From: Planctomycetota bacterium
GTDB lineage: Bacteria; Planctomycetota; Planctomycetia; Pirellulales; Lacipirellulaceae
Direction: 5' to 3'
DNA: 21,235 bases
Assembly: GCA_022614705.1 (NCBI GenBank)
Contig: JAKEIB010000161.1
Coordinates: forward strand, 1-21,235
The notes beneath the pieces are model-generated. The model was not told where the DNA came from and searched no databases. It saw nothing but the letters and a program-made list of their open reading frames with translations. Shown here piece by piece: positions 1 through 7,780 of the stretch. Each line of letters begins with the position of its first letter. Positions within the stretch are counted from its first letter, which is position 1. The position numbers and the translations under genes are program-made.

Positions 1-34
1 ACTTGTTGAAATCCTAAGAGTTAACCGAAGTCAC

Positions 35-50
35 TCCGGCGTTAGCCGGA
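35..50. repeat. Short hairpin upstream of putA
   Basis: A perfect 6-bp inverted repeat (tccggc / gccgga) has a gtta loop. It lies about 80 bp before the putA start codon. The remaining bases from 1 to 131 show no gene and no convincing promoter or Shine-Dalgarno site. The hairpin may be the end of an upstream unit or a copy of a dispersed palindrome. Only the symmetry is actually seen. Confidence 0.35.
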
Positions 51-131
51 CAGTAGTGGTTTCCCAATTTGAGATGCGACCCATTCAAACCGGCATAGAC
101 GGTGCCGGCCTGAGCGTAACAATTAACAGCC

Positions 132-3100
132 ATGGCATCCGCTGTATCCAACAACTCGGTTCAGCAAATTCAGCTGGGAGTCGAGCGGCTGCTGGCGGAT
201 TCTCGCGCCGGTGGAACGCCAGCGGCACCGCTCGAGGTGCAGCAAGCGCTGCACCTGGCGCGGCTTTTGTGCCAACGTGCGCGGGAGTTGCAGACGCCGC
301 AGGAGCGGCGGCAGCAGGCCGAGTTGGATCGCATGATCCATTCGCCGCACGATAAGGCCACGCTTACGCAGCTCACGGATCAGGCGTTTCGCTCGCGCCG
401 GCCGCATCGGGCGGCCGACCAGCTGATTCATATTCTCGACGTGCAAGGCGTGCCGCGGTTCTTCAGCGCCATCGATCGCACGCTGTTGTTGGGCTTTCAA
501 TCGTTTGGCTCGTATTTGCCGGGCGTGGCGATGCCGTTTGTGAAGGAACGGATGCAGCACGAGACGGCCAATGTGATTCTACCGGCCGAACGCGAGCTGC
601 TGGCCGAGCACTTGCGCGCTCGTTGGGAAGAAGGCGTGCGCATGAACGTCAATTTCCTGGGCGAGGCGCTACTTGGCGAGGAAGATGCCCAGCAGCGGCT
701 GCACGGGTACTTGGCCGCGTTGCAGCAGCCGGAGATAGAAGTCATCTCGGTGAAGATTTCGACGATTTATTCGCAAATCTCGGCGCTCGCGCGCGAGCAC
801 ACGGTGGGCGTCCTCTGCGACCGGCTCGAACTCTTGTTCCGTGCCGCGGCGAAGGCCAAGTTCACGCGTCGCGATGGCACGACCGTGCCCAAATTCGTGT
901 ATCTCGACATGGAAGAGTATCGCGACAAGGAGCTCACGGCCGAGGTGTTCATACGCACGCTCCAGCGGCCTGGCCTGGAGCAAGTGCATGCCGGCATCGC
1001 GCTACAGGCCTACATCCCCGATTCGTTCGGCACGCAAAAGCGGATCAACGAATGGGCGCGCCGCCGCGTGGCGACAGGCGGCTCGCCTGTCACAATTCGC
1101 CTCGTCAAGGGCGCCAACATGGAAGCCGAGCGAGTAGAAGCCAGCCTGCGCGGCTGGCCGCAGGCGCCGTACAAAACGAAGCTCGAAACGGACGCGAACT
1201 ATTTGAGAATGCTGCACGAAGGAATGCGGCCGGAGAATCTGGCGTCGGTGCGGCTGGGAATCGCGTCGCACAACTTGTTCACCCTCGCGTACGGTCTGGT
1301 GCTGGCGACGCGCGCGAATGCGTTTGATCGTGTGCAATTCGAAATGCTGGAAGGCATGGCCAATCACCAGCGACGGGCGCTGTTTGAGCTGACGGGCAAC
1401 ATGCTGCTCTACGCGCCGGCGTGTAAGCAAGAGGATTTTACCAACGCGATCGGGTACTTGGTCCGCCGGCTGGATGAGAATACGGGGCCGGACAATTATC
1501 TGCGGTACGCGTTTAACATCGAAGTGGATAGTGCGGAATGGCAGGCGCTGGAGCAACAGTTTGTGGCGGCGTTTCGCGCAATGGAAAGCGTGAGCAGTGC
1601 ACCACGGAGGACGCAGGATCGCAGTAATGAGCGTCGAATTTCGGCAGCGAGCCGGGGCGTCCCCGCCCCCGAGAGTAACGTCGGCCCCACACGGGGGCGC
1701 GGACGCCCCGGCTCGCTTGTCAATGAGTTCCATAACGAACCCGACACCGATTGGTCGCTGCCTCAAAACGGCGAATGGGCCAAGTCGATCGTCGCGTCGT
1801 GGATAAATCGCTGCGATGCAAAGGCAACCGATGTGCCGCTCGTGATTGGTGATGAGGAGATCAACGACGATCGCGCCGTTCGCGCATCGGCCGACCCGTC
1901 GCGGCCGGGCGTCATCGTTGCCCGCTATCGACAGGCGACGGACGACGACGTCGAGCGCGCGGTCGCAGCGGCCCAGGCCAATGCGGATGGTTGGCGGCAC
2001 CGATCGATCGACGAGCGCGTTGAGACGTTGTATCGCGTAGCCGACGAAATCGCGGCGGCACGCGGCGAATTCATGGGCGCGATGATCGCCGACGGTGGCA
2101 AGACACTGTACGAAAGCGACCCGGAAGTTTCCGAAGCGACCGACTTCTGCCGGTTTTATGCGGACAGCGCAGCGTATTTTCACGATTTGCCGGGCCTCCG
2201 CACGGCGGGCCAAGGGGTTGTCGTCGTGGTCTCGCCATGGAATTTTCCGCTGGCGATTCCCAGCGGCGGCGTGGCCGCGGCTCTCGCGGCGGGAAACTGC
2301 GTCATTCTCAAGCCGGCGTCGGATGCGGTGCTGATCGCATATCTGTTATGCCAATGTTTCTGGCGCGCGGGCGTACCAAAGACGGCGCTGCAATTCGCGC
2401 CGTGCAGCGGCGGCACGGTAGGGCAGCGGCTCGTGTCGCACGACGGAGTGGATGCTGTGATTCTTACCGGCGGCACGTCGACCGCCGCCCAGATGTTGCG
2501 CAGCAAACCGACGATAAATCTACTGGCGGAAACGGGCGGCAAGAACGCCACGATCGTAACCGCGCTCTCCGACCGCGATCAGGCGATCAAGAACGTACTG
2601 CACAGCGCGTTCAGTCACAGCGGTCAGAAGTGCTCGGCGACGTCGCTGCTCATTCTGGAGAGCGAAGTGTATCACGATGTTCGATTCCGCGCGGCACTGT
2701 GTGACGCGGTGGTCAGTTTGCGCGTCGGTTCGGCGTGGGAACTGCCGACCAAGGTCGGGCCGCTAATTAGGCCGCCGTCGGGCGCGCTGGAAACGGGTCT
2801 CAAGGAGCATGAGCCGGGCGAAGAGTGGGCCGTGATGCCGCGGCTGCACGTCAACGACAACCCGCACTTGGTGAGCCCCGGCGTGAAATGGGGCGTGCAG
2901 CCGAACGGCTTTACGCACTGCACCGAGCTGTTCGGGCCTGTGCTCGGCGTGATGGAGGCGAGTGATCTCGATCATGCGATCGAGTTGGTGAACGCGACCG
3001 GCTACGGACTGACATCGGGCCTCGAAAGCCTAGACGACCGCGAGCACGAGCTATGGCGCGAGCGAATTCGCGCAGGTAACTTGTACATCAACCGGCCGAC

Positions 3101-3965
3101 GACCGGCGCAATCGTGCTGCGCCAACCGTTCGGCGGCATGGGGAAGAGCAGCGTTGGGCCGGGGATTAAGGCCGGTGGGCCGAATTATGTCATGACGCTG
3201 ATGCGATTCAAAGAAGAGGGGGAGACGGGGAGAGGGGGAGATGGGGAGAGCTTGGTCTCAATCGAGTCTCTCCCTCTCCCATTCTCCCCCTCTCCCCATC
3301 TCGGCCGCGACTTACGATGGCACGAACATCTTGATGCTCTGCGGCGAGCGCTGGAGGACGGCGCGGCGGGCGCGCAAGCGAACGCGGATGCTGAAGTGTG
3401 TCGCGTGTTGGAAGCCATCGGCAGTTACTCGCACTGGGCCGGCGAGGAGTTTCACCTGGCGCACGATCACTTTCGATTGTTGGGTGAGGATAACTTTCGC
3501 CGCTATTTGCCGGTGGAACCGCTACGGATTCGCATTCATGCCGATGATACGCTGAGCGATATCTTTTGCCGCGCCGCGGCGGCGCGGGCGGCGGGCTGCC
3601 GCGCCACGATTAGCGCGCCGTGGTCGCTCGATGGGACAGCGGCCGATGCCGTTGAATCGCTCGACAAACTCACCGACTCTTGGGCCGGCGCAATCGAGTT
3701 TATTGAAGAGGATGATGCAAGTTTGGCGGAAGCAATTCGCTCTGGCCAGGTGGCGCGCGTGCGCTTCGCCGCGCCCCAGCGCGTGCCTCACGTTGTTCGC
3801 CAGGCGGCGGCCGAGGCGTTGCAGTACGTGGCGGATACGCCGGTGTCACTGCACGGGCGCGTGGAGCTTTTGTGGTACCTTCGTGAGCAGAGTATTTCGC
3901 ACGTGTATCATCGGTATGGGAATTTGGGAAGTCGAACGGAGGAAGTGCGGAGTGAGCCGTTGTGA
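132..3965 (+). CDS. putA: Bifunctional proline dehydrogenase / L-glutamate-gamma-semialdehyde dehydrogenase PutA
   Basis: This enzyme oxidises proline to glutamate in two steps: an FAD-dependent proline dehydrogenase, then an NAD-dependent aldehyde dehydrogenase. The protein has 1277 residues. The PRODH barrel spans roughly residues 130-480, with YLVRRLDEN at 442-450, the family's substrate-binding signature. The aldehyde dehydrogenase domain spans about 565-1028, with SPWNFP around W703, catalytic-pair Glu800 (LLAETGGKN) and nucleophile Cys834 (SGQKCSA). A third domain (about 1060-1270) ends with LREQSISHVYHRYGN, as in the longer PutA types with a C-terminal domain. There is no N-terminal ribbon-helix-helix, so it probably does not repress its own gene. 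Two palindromic tracts are translated in frame, at residues 505-529 and 1030-1057, both between domains. The ATG at 132 has no clear Shine-Dalgarno; downstream starts would cut the N-terminal helical region. The catalytic identity is secure. Confidence 0.95.
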   Translation: MASAVSNNSVQQIQLGVERLLADSRAGGTPAAPLEVQQALHLARLLCQRARELQTPQERRQQAELDRMIHSPHDKATLTQLTDQAFRSRRPHRAADQLIHILDVQGVPRFFSAIDRTLLLGFQSFGSYLPGVAMPFVKERMQHETANVILPAERELLAEHLRARWEEGVRMNVNFLGEALLGEEDAQQRLHGYLAALQQPEIEVISVKISTIYSQISALAREHTVGVLCDRLELLFRAAAKAKFTRRDGTTVPKFVYLDMEEYRDKELTAEVFIRTLQRPGLEQVHAGIALQAYIPDSFGTQKRINEWARRRVATGGSPVTIRLVKGANMEAERVEASLRGWPQAPYKTKLETDANYLRMLHEGMRPENLASVRLGIASHNLFTLAYGLVLATRANAFDRVQFEMLEGMANHQRRALFELTGNMLLYAPACKQEDFTNAIGYLVRRLDENTGPDNYLRYAFNIEVDSAEWQALEQQFVAAFRAMESVSSAPRRTQDRSNERRISAASRGVPAPESNVGPTRGRGRPGSLVNEFHNEPDTDWSLPQNGEWAKSIVASWINRCDAKATDVPLVIGDEEINDDRAVRASADPSRPGVIVARYRQATDDDVERAVAAAQANADGWRHRSIDERVETLYRVADEIAAARGEFMGAMIADGGKTLYESDPEVSEATDFCRFYADSAAYFHDLPGLRTAGQGVVVVVSPWNFPLAIPSGGVAAALAAGNCVILKPASDAVLIAYLLCQCFWRAGVPKTALQFAPCSGGTVGQRLVSHDGVDAVILTGGTSTAAQMLRSKPTINLLAETGGKNATIVTALSDRDQAIKNVLHSAFSHSGQKCSATSLLILESEVYHDVRFRAALCDAVVSLRVGSAWELPTKVGPLIRPPSGALETGLKEHEPGEEWAVMPRLHVNDNPHLVSPGVKWGVQPNGFTHCTELFGPVLGVMEASDLDHAIELVNATGYGLTSGLESLDDREHELWRERIRAGNLYINRPTTGAIVLRQPFGGMGKSSVGPGIKAGGPNYVMTLMRFKEEGETGRGGDGESLVSIESLPLPFSPSPHLGRDLRWHEHLDALRRALEDGAAGAQANADAEVCRVLEAIGSYSHWAGEEFHLAHDHFRLLGEDNFRRYLPVEPLRIRIHADDTLSDIFCRAAAARAAGCRATISAPWSLDGTAADAVESLDKLTDSWAGAIEFIEEDDASLAEAIRSGQVARVRFAAPQRVPHVVRQAAAEALQYVADTPVSLHGRVELLWYLREQSISHVYHRYGNLGSRTEEVRSEPL
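1646..1717. repeat. Palindromic element (GAGCCGGGGCG family) inside putA
   Basis: Two 26-base arms at 1646-1671 and 1692-1717 are reverse complements at 25 of 26 positions, with a 20-base spacer. The element is read in frame as putA residues 505-529 (containing SRGVPAPES and RGRGRPGSL). These lie in the linker between the PRODH and aldehyde dehydrogenase domains. Single arms of the same family recur at 4098-4123 and 21212-21235, and a diverged one at 12331-12358. Confidence 0.9.
3222..3302. repeat. Purine/pyrimidine inverted repeat inside putA
   Basis: A left arm of G/A-rich sequence (3222-3250) and a right arm of C/T-rich sequence (3274-3302) are reverse complements at 26 of 29 positions, with a 23-base loop. 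The tract is translated as putA residues about 1030-1057, a low-complexity Gly/Glu stretch followed by a Ser/Pro stretch. It lies directly after the aldehyde dehydrogenase domain and before the C-terminal domain. The element is unrelated in sequence to the one at 1646-1717. Confidence 0.88.
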
Positions 3966-4003
3966 GGGACTCGTGCGAGGCGGGACAGCGAGCCGGCGAC
4001 CCG

Positions 4004-4031
4004 GCACCCGGCAAAACCGGCTGCCGGGTGC
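4004..4031. terminator. Hairpin after putA, possible terminator
   Basis: A perfect 10-bp stem (gcacccggca / tgccgggtgc) has an 8-base loop and begins 39 bases after the putA stop. There is no T tract, so it is not a classic intrinsic terminator. It could stabilise the 3' end, or it could be another dispersed palindrome. Confidence 0.35.
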
Positions 4032-4097
4032 CCGCCTCGGCCCCGTGTGGACGGCATTCATTGGGGCGGCACACTTCTCGAATTCATTGCTTACGCT

Positions 4098-4123
4098 CGG
4101 GGGCGGGGACGCCCCGGCTCGCT
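4098..4123 (-). repeat. Single arm of the GAGCCGGGGCG repeat
   Basis: A 26-base tract is nearly identical to the right arm of the palindrome inside putA (1692-1717), differing at one position. It stands alone between the convergent ends of putA and the phosphopantetheinyl transferase gene. Apart from this and the 4004-4031 hairpin, nothing else is recognised in 3966-4145. Confidence 0.75.
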
Positions 4124-4145
4124 CGCCGTCGTCACACCAGCAGCC

Positions 4146-4913
4146 TTACAGCACGACTGTCATACAACGTATTTTTCGTTCAATTCCCACGACTGCCACG
4201 GCGGCGACGTAGTCGTCGCCAGGGTTGAGCCGTTGCAGCCAGCATCGCGCGGATTTGCCGTGCGAGTGTGTGGGCACGGCGACGAATGAGCCGCGCCCTC
4301 CGTCGTCGACGATGGGCGCCTGAAACGCGGCCAATGAATCGGTAATGCCGACGCCAATCGCCTTGAGTATGGCCTCCTTGCACGTCCAACAACGCATGAA
4401 CGCGGCATCGCGGTCGTTCGGCGGCGCGGCTTCGATTGTTTTGACTTCGTTCGGATGAAAGTATCGCTGGGCAATGTGCGCGGCATGGCGGACCGTGCGG
4501 AGACGTTCCACGTCGACGCCGATTTCGCAGCCACGAGTTACCCCGATTAGGGCCAGTTGATCGGAGTGAGCCATGTTGAAGTGCAACTCGGGCACGTTAT
4601 CTCTGTTGGCAAGCCGTGGCTTTCCGTTCGCGTCCACCGTGAGCAACATGTCGCCCGGCTCGACGCCAAGGTACCGTCCCAACAGAATTCGGAGCGCGGC
4701 GCGTGCAATTACGAAACGATGTCGTGGTGCGTCGAGCCGGAATTGGTCCGCTCGCTGTTGTTCGTGCGGGCGGAGAGTATTCCAAAGCGTATCAAATCGC
4801 GTTGACGCAATGTCCAGCGGTGCTGCCCACACGTGTGCTTCATCCGTTGGAAGCAGCGGATGTTCGGCGGATGTGGGCCACGTGGAATTCATAGTTGCCG
4901 AGAGTTGCAGCAT
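4146..4913 (-). CDS. Sfp-type 4'-phosphopantetheinyl transferase
   Basis: This enzyme transfers the phosphopantetheine arm of coenzyme A to a conserved serine of carrier proteins in fatty-acid, polyketide or peptide synthesis. From the start at 4913 the protein has 255 residues, normal for the Sfp class. The Mg-binding signature GVDVE is at 132-136 and the second signature WTCKEAILKA at 176-185, with Lys179 and Glu180. FNMAHS at 112-117 matches the usual FN(L/M)SHS-like substrate loop. Other starts are possible: ATG 4892 (seven codons shorter). The open frame runs further upstream to 5303, but that part crosses the MITE and looks non-coding. The gene is divergent from the acyl-AMP ligase/ACP gene, whose carrier domain is its likely substrate; that partnership is inference. 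Confidence 0.9.
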   Translation of the reverse strand: MLQLSATMNSTWPTSAEHPLLPTDEAHVWAAPLDIASTRFDTLWNTLRPHEQQRADQFRLDAPRHRFVIARAALRILLGRYLGVEPGDMLLTVDANGKPRLANRDNVPELHFNMAHSDQLALIGVTRGCEIGVDVERLRTVRHAAHIAQRYFHPNEVKTIEAAPPNDRDAAFMRCWTCKEAILKAIGVGITDSLAAFQAPIVDDGGRGSFVAVPTHSHGKSARCWLQRLNPGDDYVAAVAVVGIERKIRCMTVVL

Positions 4914-5329
4914 TTCCTTTGACAACCTGAAGCGATGTCGGCGACGGAATGTCCGGTATAAACGGCCCGTGAATGCTGCGACGCTTCGTCGAAGCGACCC
5001 TTTTCGCCCTGGTGGAGAACACTTAGAATGGCATTTTACTAAAGTCGCGGCATTACGGCAGCAGGACGCGAGCGTGGGTAGTGGTACAGTTTGTCTAATT
5101 CTGCATCGTGTCATTCCGAGGTCCGCCGAGGAATCCAGCCAGACCCCTCGGCGGACCTCGGGGTGACAGAAGCAAGCTGTACCACTACCCGAGCGTGCCG
5201 CTCCGGGAGGTCGCAGCCCGACGTGGGGTCGATTTGCGGTGCGCGTGGCCGTCCTCCGATTTGAGCTTTTCATTCGACGCGATGGGCGTCGTTCCTGGAA
5301 CACGTTTCAAGCACGGGATTGATTCCACG
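4914..5329. other. Divergent intergenic spacer carrying a MITE-like insertion
   Basis: This 416-bp spacer separates the divergent phosphopantetheinyl transferase and acyl-AMP ligase genes, so both promoters should lie here. Bases 5070-5196 are a MITE-like element with its target duplication. The flanks (4914-5069 and 5197-5329) show no convincing -35/-10 pair or operator. Open frames cross the region on both strands, but they have low-complexity, Arg-rich translations and are not considered genes. Confidence 0.6.
5076..5190. mobile_element. MITE-like element with terminal inverted repeats and 6-bp target duplication
   Basis: The ends of this 115-bp element are inverted repeats: the first 14 bases (gggtagtggtacag) match perfectly, and 17 of the first 18 match. 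Both sides are flanked by the same hexamer, gagcgt, at 5070-5075 and 5191-5196, as expected for a target-site duplication. Inside is a second, nested inverted repeat (5111-5131 with 5146-5166; 19 of 21 bases pair). There is no coding capacity, so it would need a transposase supplied from elsewhere. The element family is not recognised. Confidence 0.85.
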
Positions 5330-7678
5330 ATGCGATGTGACGCTTCGTATCAAACGATGGTTGAATTATTGGCGGGCCAGGCCGCCGAGCAACCAGACCG
5401 CATGGCGTTCGCTTTTCTCGACGAGCGCGACGGGGCGACCCAAATCACGTTTGCGGAGTTGGAACGTCGGGCGCGCGCGATTGCGGCGCGGCTGCAGTTG
5501 GAGTTGCGGCCGGGCGATCGTGCGTTATTGGTGTATCCGGCCGGATTGGAATTCATCGCCGCGTTCTTCGGCTGTATGTACGCAGGCGTCGTAGCCGTGC
5601 CGGCCACCTATCCGAAACCCAAGCGGCCCATGCCGCGGCTGCAGCGGATCGCGCTCGACTGCGACGCGCATGTCGCGCTCTCGACCGCACAAACACTCAC
5701 GACGCTCGATCCGGACCTGCTCACGGCCGACGCGGCCACCAGCTCTTGGATTGCCACCGACGAATTGACCGATGCGCTTGCCGACATGTGGCAGCCGCCG
5801 ACGGTCGCCGGAAGCGATCTGGCTTTTCTACAGTACACATCGGGATCGACGAGCGATCCCAAGGGCGTGATGGTTTCGCACGCCAATCTGCTCAACAACC
5901 TGGAGTGCATACGCCAATCGTTCGGCATCGGCGATATGGAAGACGACCGCGAGTCGTCGACGGGCGTGTTCTGGCTGCCCGCGTATCACGACATGGGCCT
6001 CATCGGCGGCATTCTCACGCCGCTGTACATGGGCGGGCGCAGCGTGCTGATGTCGCCAACGTCGTTTTTGCAAAAGCCGATGCACTGGCTGCAGGCGATT
6101 CACGATTACAAAGCAATCATCAGCGGCGCGCCGAATTTCGCTTATGAGTATTGCGTGCGTCGCACGACGCCGGAGGAACGGACCGCGCTCGATTTGAGCC
6201 GTTGGCGATTGGCGTTCTGCGGCGCGGAGCCGATTCGCGCGGAGACGCTCACGCATTTTGCCAAGGCGTTCGCGGGCGCCGGTTTCCGCATGCAGGCGTT
6301 TTATCCGTGCTACGGGTTGGCCGAGTGTACGTTACTCGCCGCGGGGCCCGACTACAGACAAGAGCCGCACATTTTGGCCGTGAATCGGGCCGCGCTGGCC
6401 GAGCATCGCGTGGCGCCGGAATGCGGCGAGCCAGCCGCCATGGTGCAGCGACTCGTGGGCTGCGGACCAGCGCTGCCCGACCATCGCATCGTGATCGTGG
6501 ATCCCGAGACGTCGCGCGCGTGCGCCGACGCCGAAGTCGGTGAGATTCTCATTCAAGGTCCGTCGGTGACGCAAGGCTATTGGAATCGGGCGGAAGAAAC
6601 GGAAGAAGTATTCGGCGCTACGATCGAAGGACAAAGCGGGCGGTTCCTGCGCACGGGCGATCTCGGCTTCTTTCGCGACGGCGAGCTGTTCGTCACCGGG
6701 CGCGTGAAGGACGTGATCATCATTCGCGGGCGCAATCACTATCCGCAGGACATCGAGCAATCGGCCGAGGAAGCGCACCCAGCCGTGTTGGCCGGCGCGG
6801 CATTCGCCCTCGACGACACGGCGGGCGAGCGGCTGGTGGTCGTGCATCAGCTCGATCGACAGTATCGCGGCAGCGACTATCACCAGATCATCCAGGCCAT
6901 TCGCCGCGCGATCGTCGAGCAACACGAGCTTGATCCGTACGCGGTCGTACTGATTCGGCAAACGTCACTACCAATCACCTCCAGCGGTAAGGTGCAGCGC
7001 AATCTATGCCGCGAGCAGTACTTGGCGGATGAGCTGCGAGTCGTTCACTGCTGGACAAATCCGGCGATCGGACGCGAGCCGGCGAAGGCGGCGGCGAATG
7101 GACGCGCGGATGTACAACTTAGGCCACGAGTAGAAGTCGAGGAAGTCCAGCACTCGGGCGATTTCGGATTTCCGAACCCAATCCGCAATCCGCAATCCGC
7201 AATCCGTAATCAGCCGCTCGGTGCGCGGCCACTTTGGCCTGCTGCCCCGAGTGTTGAATTGGACCGGGCGGCGGAGCGGATTGAAACGTGGCTGCTGGAA
7301 TGGCTGATTGGTCGATTGGCGCTCGACCCGGCCGACGTGGCGCGCGATCGGCCGTTTGCCGAGTTTGGCGTCGATTCGCTGACGGCGGTCGAGTTGAGTC
7401 ACGAGCTTGAAGAACAGTTCGGCGTGCCGTTGCCGCCGATCGTAGCCTGGAACTATCCGACGCCCGCGACCCTGGCCCGCTATCTGGCCGAGCAAATGAC
7501 CGGCATCAAGGATCCAAACGCGGCGGAATCCACGGACGAGTTGCGCAATACTTTGCACTCGCCGCCTCCGCCCGACGATGCCCAGCTCGCGGCCTTCTTG
7601 GCCGAGGTGGAGAAGCTCTCTGACGCCGAAGCCGAGCGGCTGTTGGCGGATGAAGAGCGCCCCTTAGAAATGCGCTGA
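5330..7678 (+). CDS. Fatty-acyl-AMP ligase fused to an acyl carrier protein
   Basis: This adenylating enzyme activates a fatty acid as acyl-AMP and probably loads it on its own C-terminal carrier domain. From ATG 5330 it has 782 residues. The adenylation core includes the P-loop-like YTSGSTSDPKG motif, WLPAYHDMGLIGG, YGLAECT, and RTGDLGF followed by GRVKDVIIIRGRNHYPQDIE, the pattern of the FAAL subgroup. The carrier domain carries the phosphopantetheine serine Ser683 in GVDSL. A short acidic tail (LSDAEAERLL) follows and resembles ends that dock to downstream synthases. No synthase, reductase or thioesterase is adjacent. Start choice is uncertain: ATG 5282 and 5357 are in frame, and a GTG at 5108 lies inside the MITE and is unlikely. 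The linker before the carrier domain contains a tandem heptamer tract (7180-7207). Confidence 0.9.
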   Translation: MRCDASYQTMVELLAGQAAEQPDRMAFAFLDERDGATQITFAELERRARAIAARLQLELRPGDRALLVYPAGLEFIAAFFGCMYAGVVAVPATYPKPKRPMPRLQRIALDCDAHVALSTAQTLTTLDPDLLTADAATSSWIATDELTDALADMWQPPTVAGSDLAFLQYTSGSTSDPKGVMVSHANLLNNLECIRQSFGIGDMEDDRESSTGVFWLPAYHDMGLIGGILTPLYMGGRSVLMSPTSFLQKPMHWLQAIHDYKAIISGAPNFAYEYCVRRTTPEERTALDLSRWRLAFCGAEPIRAETLTHFAKAFAGAGFRMQAFYPCYGLAECTLLAAGPDYRQEPHILAVNRAALAEHRVAPECGEPAAMVQRLVGCGPALPDHRIVIVDPETSRACADAEVGEILIQGPSVTQGYWNRAEETEEVFGATIEGQSGRFLRTGDLGFFRDGELFVTGRVKDVIIIRGRNHYPQDIEQSAEEAHPAVLAGAAFALDDTAGERLVVVHQLDRQYRGSDYHQIIQAIRRAIVEQHELDPYAVVLIRQTSLPITSSGKVQRNLCREQYLADELRVVHCWTNPAIGREPAKAAANGRADVQLRPRVEVEEVQHSGDFGFPNPIRNPQSAIRNQPLGARPLWPAAPSVELDRAAERIETWLLEWLIGRLALDPADVARDRPFAEFGVDSLTAVELSHELEEQFGVPLPPIVAWNYPTPATLARYLAEQMTGIKDPNAAESTDELRNTLHSPPPPDDAQLAAFLAEVEKLSDAEAERLLADEERPLEMR
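7163..7207. repeat. Small palindrome plus four tandem heptamers in the FAAL-ACP linker
   Basis: Four adjacent 7-base units (aatccgc three times, then aatccgt) occupy 7180-7207. A short palindrome (ttcgga tt tccgaa) precedes them at 7163-7176. Together they are translated at about residues 612-626 as an Asn/Pro/Ile/Arg-rich stretch between the adenylation domain and the carrier domain. Heptamer units rotate the reading frame, so the three phases give different residues and no peptide repeat. Confidence 0.85.
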
Positions 7679-7696
7679 ATCTATGAATAGGCTGTC

Positions 7697-7776
7697 GGGT
7701 GCCATGGCCACTGCTCGGAGTGGCCATGCTCGCGATCGATTCAGCATGCCCACGCAGAGCCGTGGGCATGGCACCC
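7697..7776. repeat. 80-bp nested palindrome between convergent genes
   Basis: The outer ends (gggtgccatggccac / gtgggcatggcaccc) are inverted repeats differing at one position. Each half also folds on itself: ggccactgctcggagtggcc, and cccacg with cgtggg. The element can therefore form either one long hairpin or a two-armed cruciform. It fills most of the gap between the convergent acyl-AMP ligase and FkbM genes and could serve as a bidirectional terminator. No target duplication is visible. Confidence 0.8.
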
Positions 7777-7780
7777 ACGC

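Noticed and set aside
1002..2213. 403-codon open frame on the minus strand inside putA
   Set aside because: It is a shadow of a GC-rich gene. The translation has no recognisable domain, while the plus strand encodes conserved PRODH and ALDH motifs.
5106..5196. CRISPR-like repeat
   Set aside because: The repeats are inverted, not direct with unique spacers. A MITE explains them. No other direct-repeat array was seen in the window.
4914..5303. Upstream extension of the phosphopantetheinyl transferase on the minus strand
   Set aside because: The added 130 residues are Arg/Pro-rich and cross the MITE. Sfp-type enzymes match from about residue 15 of the shorter version.
5108..5329. Upstream extension of the FAAL-ACP gene from the GTG at 5108
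   Set aside because: This start lies inside the MITE, and the extra 74 residues are low-complexity with no similarity to FAAL N-termini. The normal start region with the ELLAGQAAEQPDRMAF segment fits ATG 5330 or 5357.
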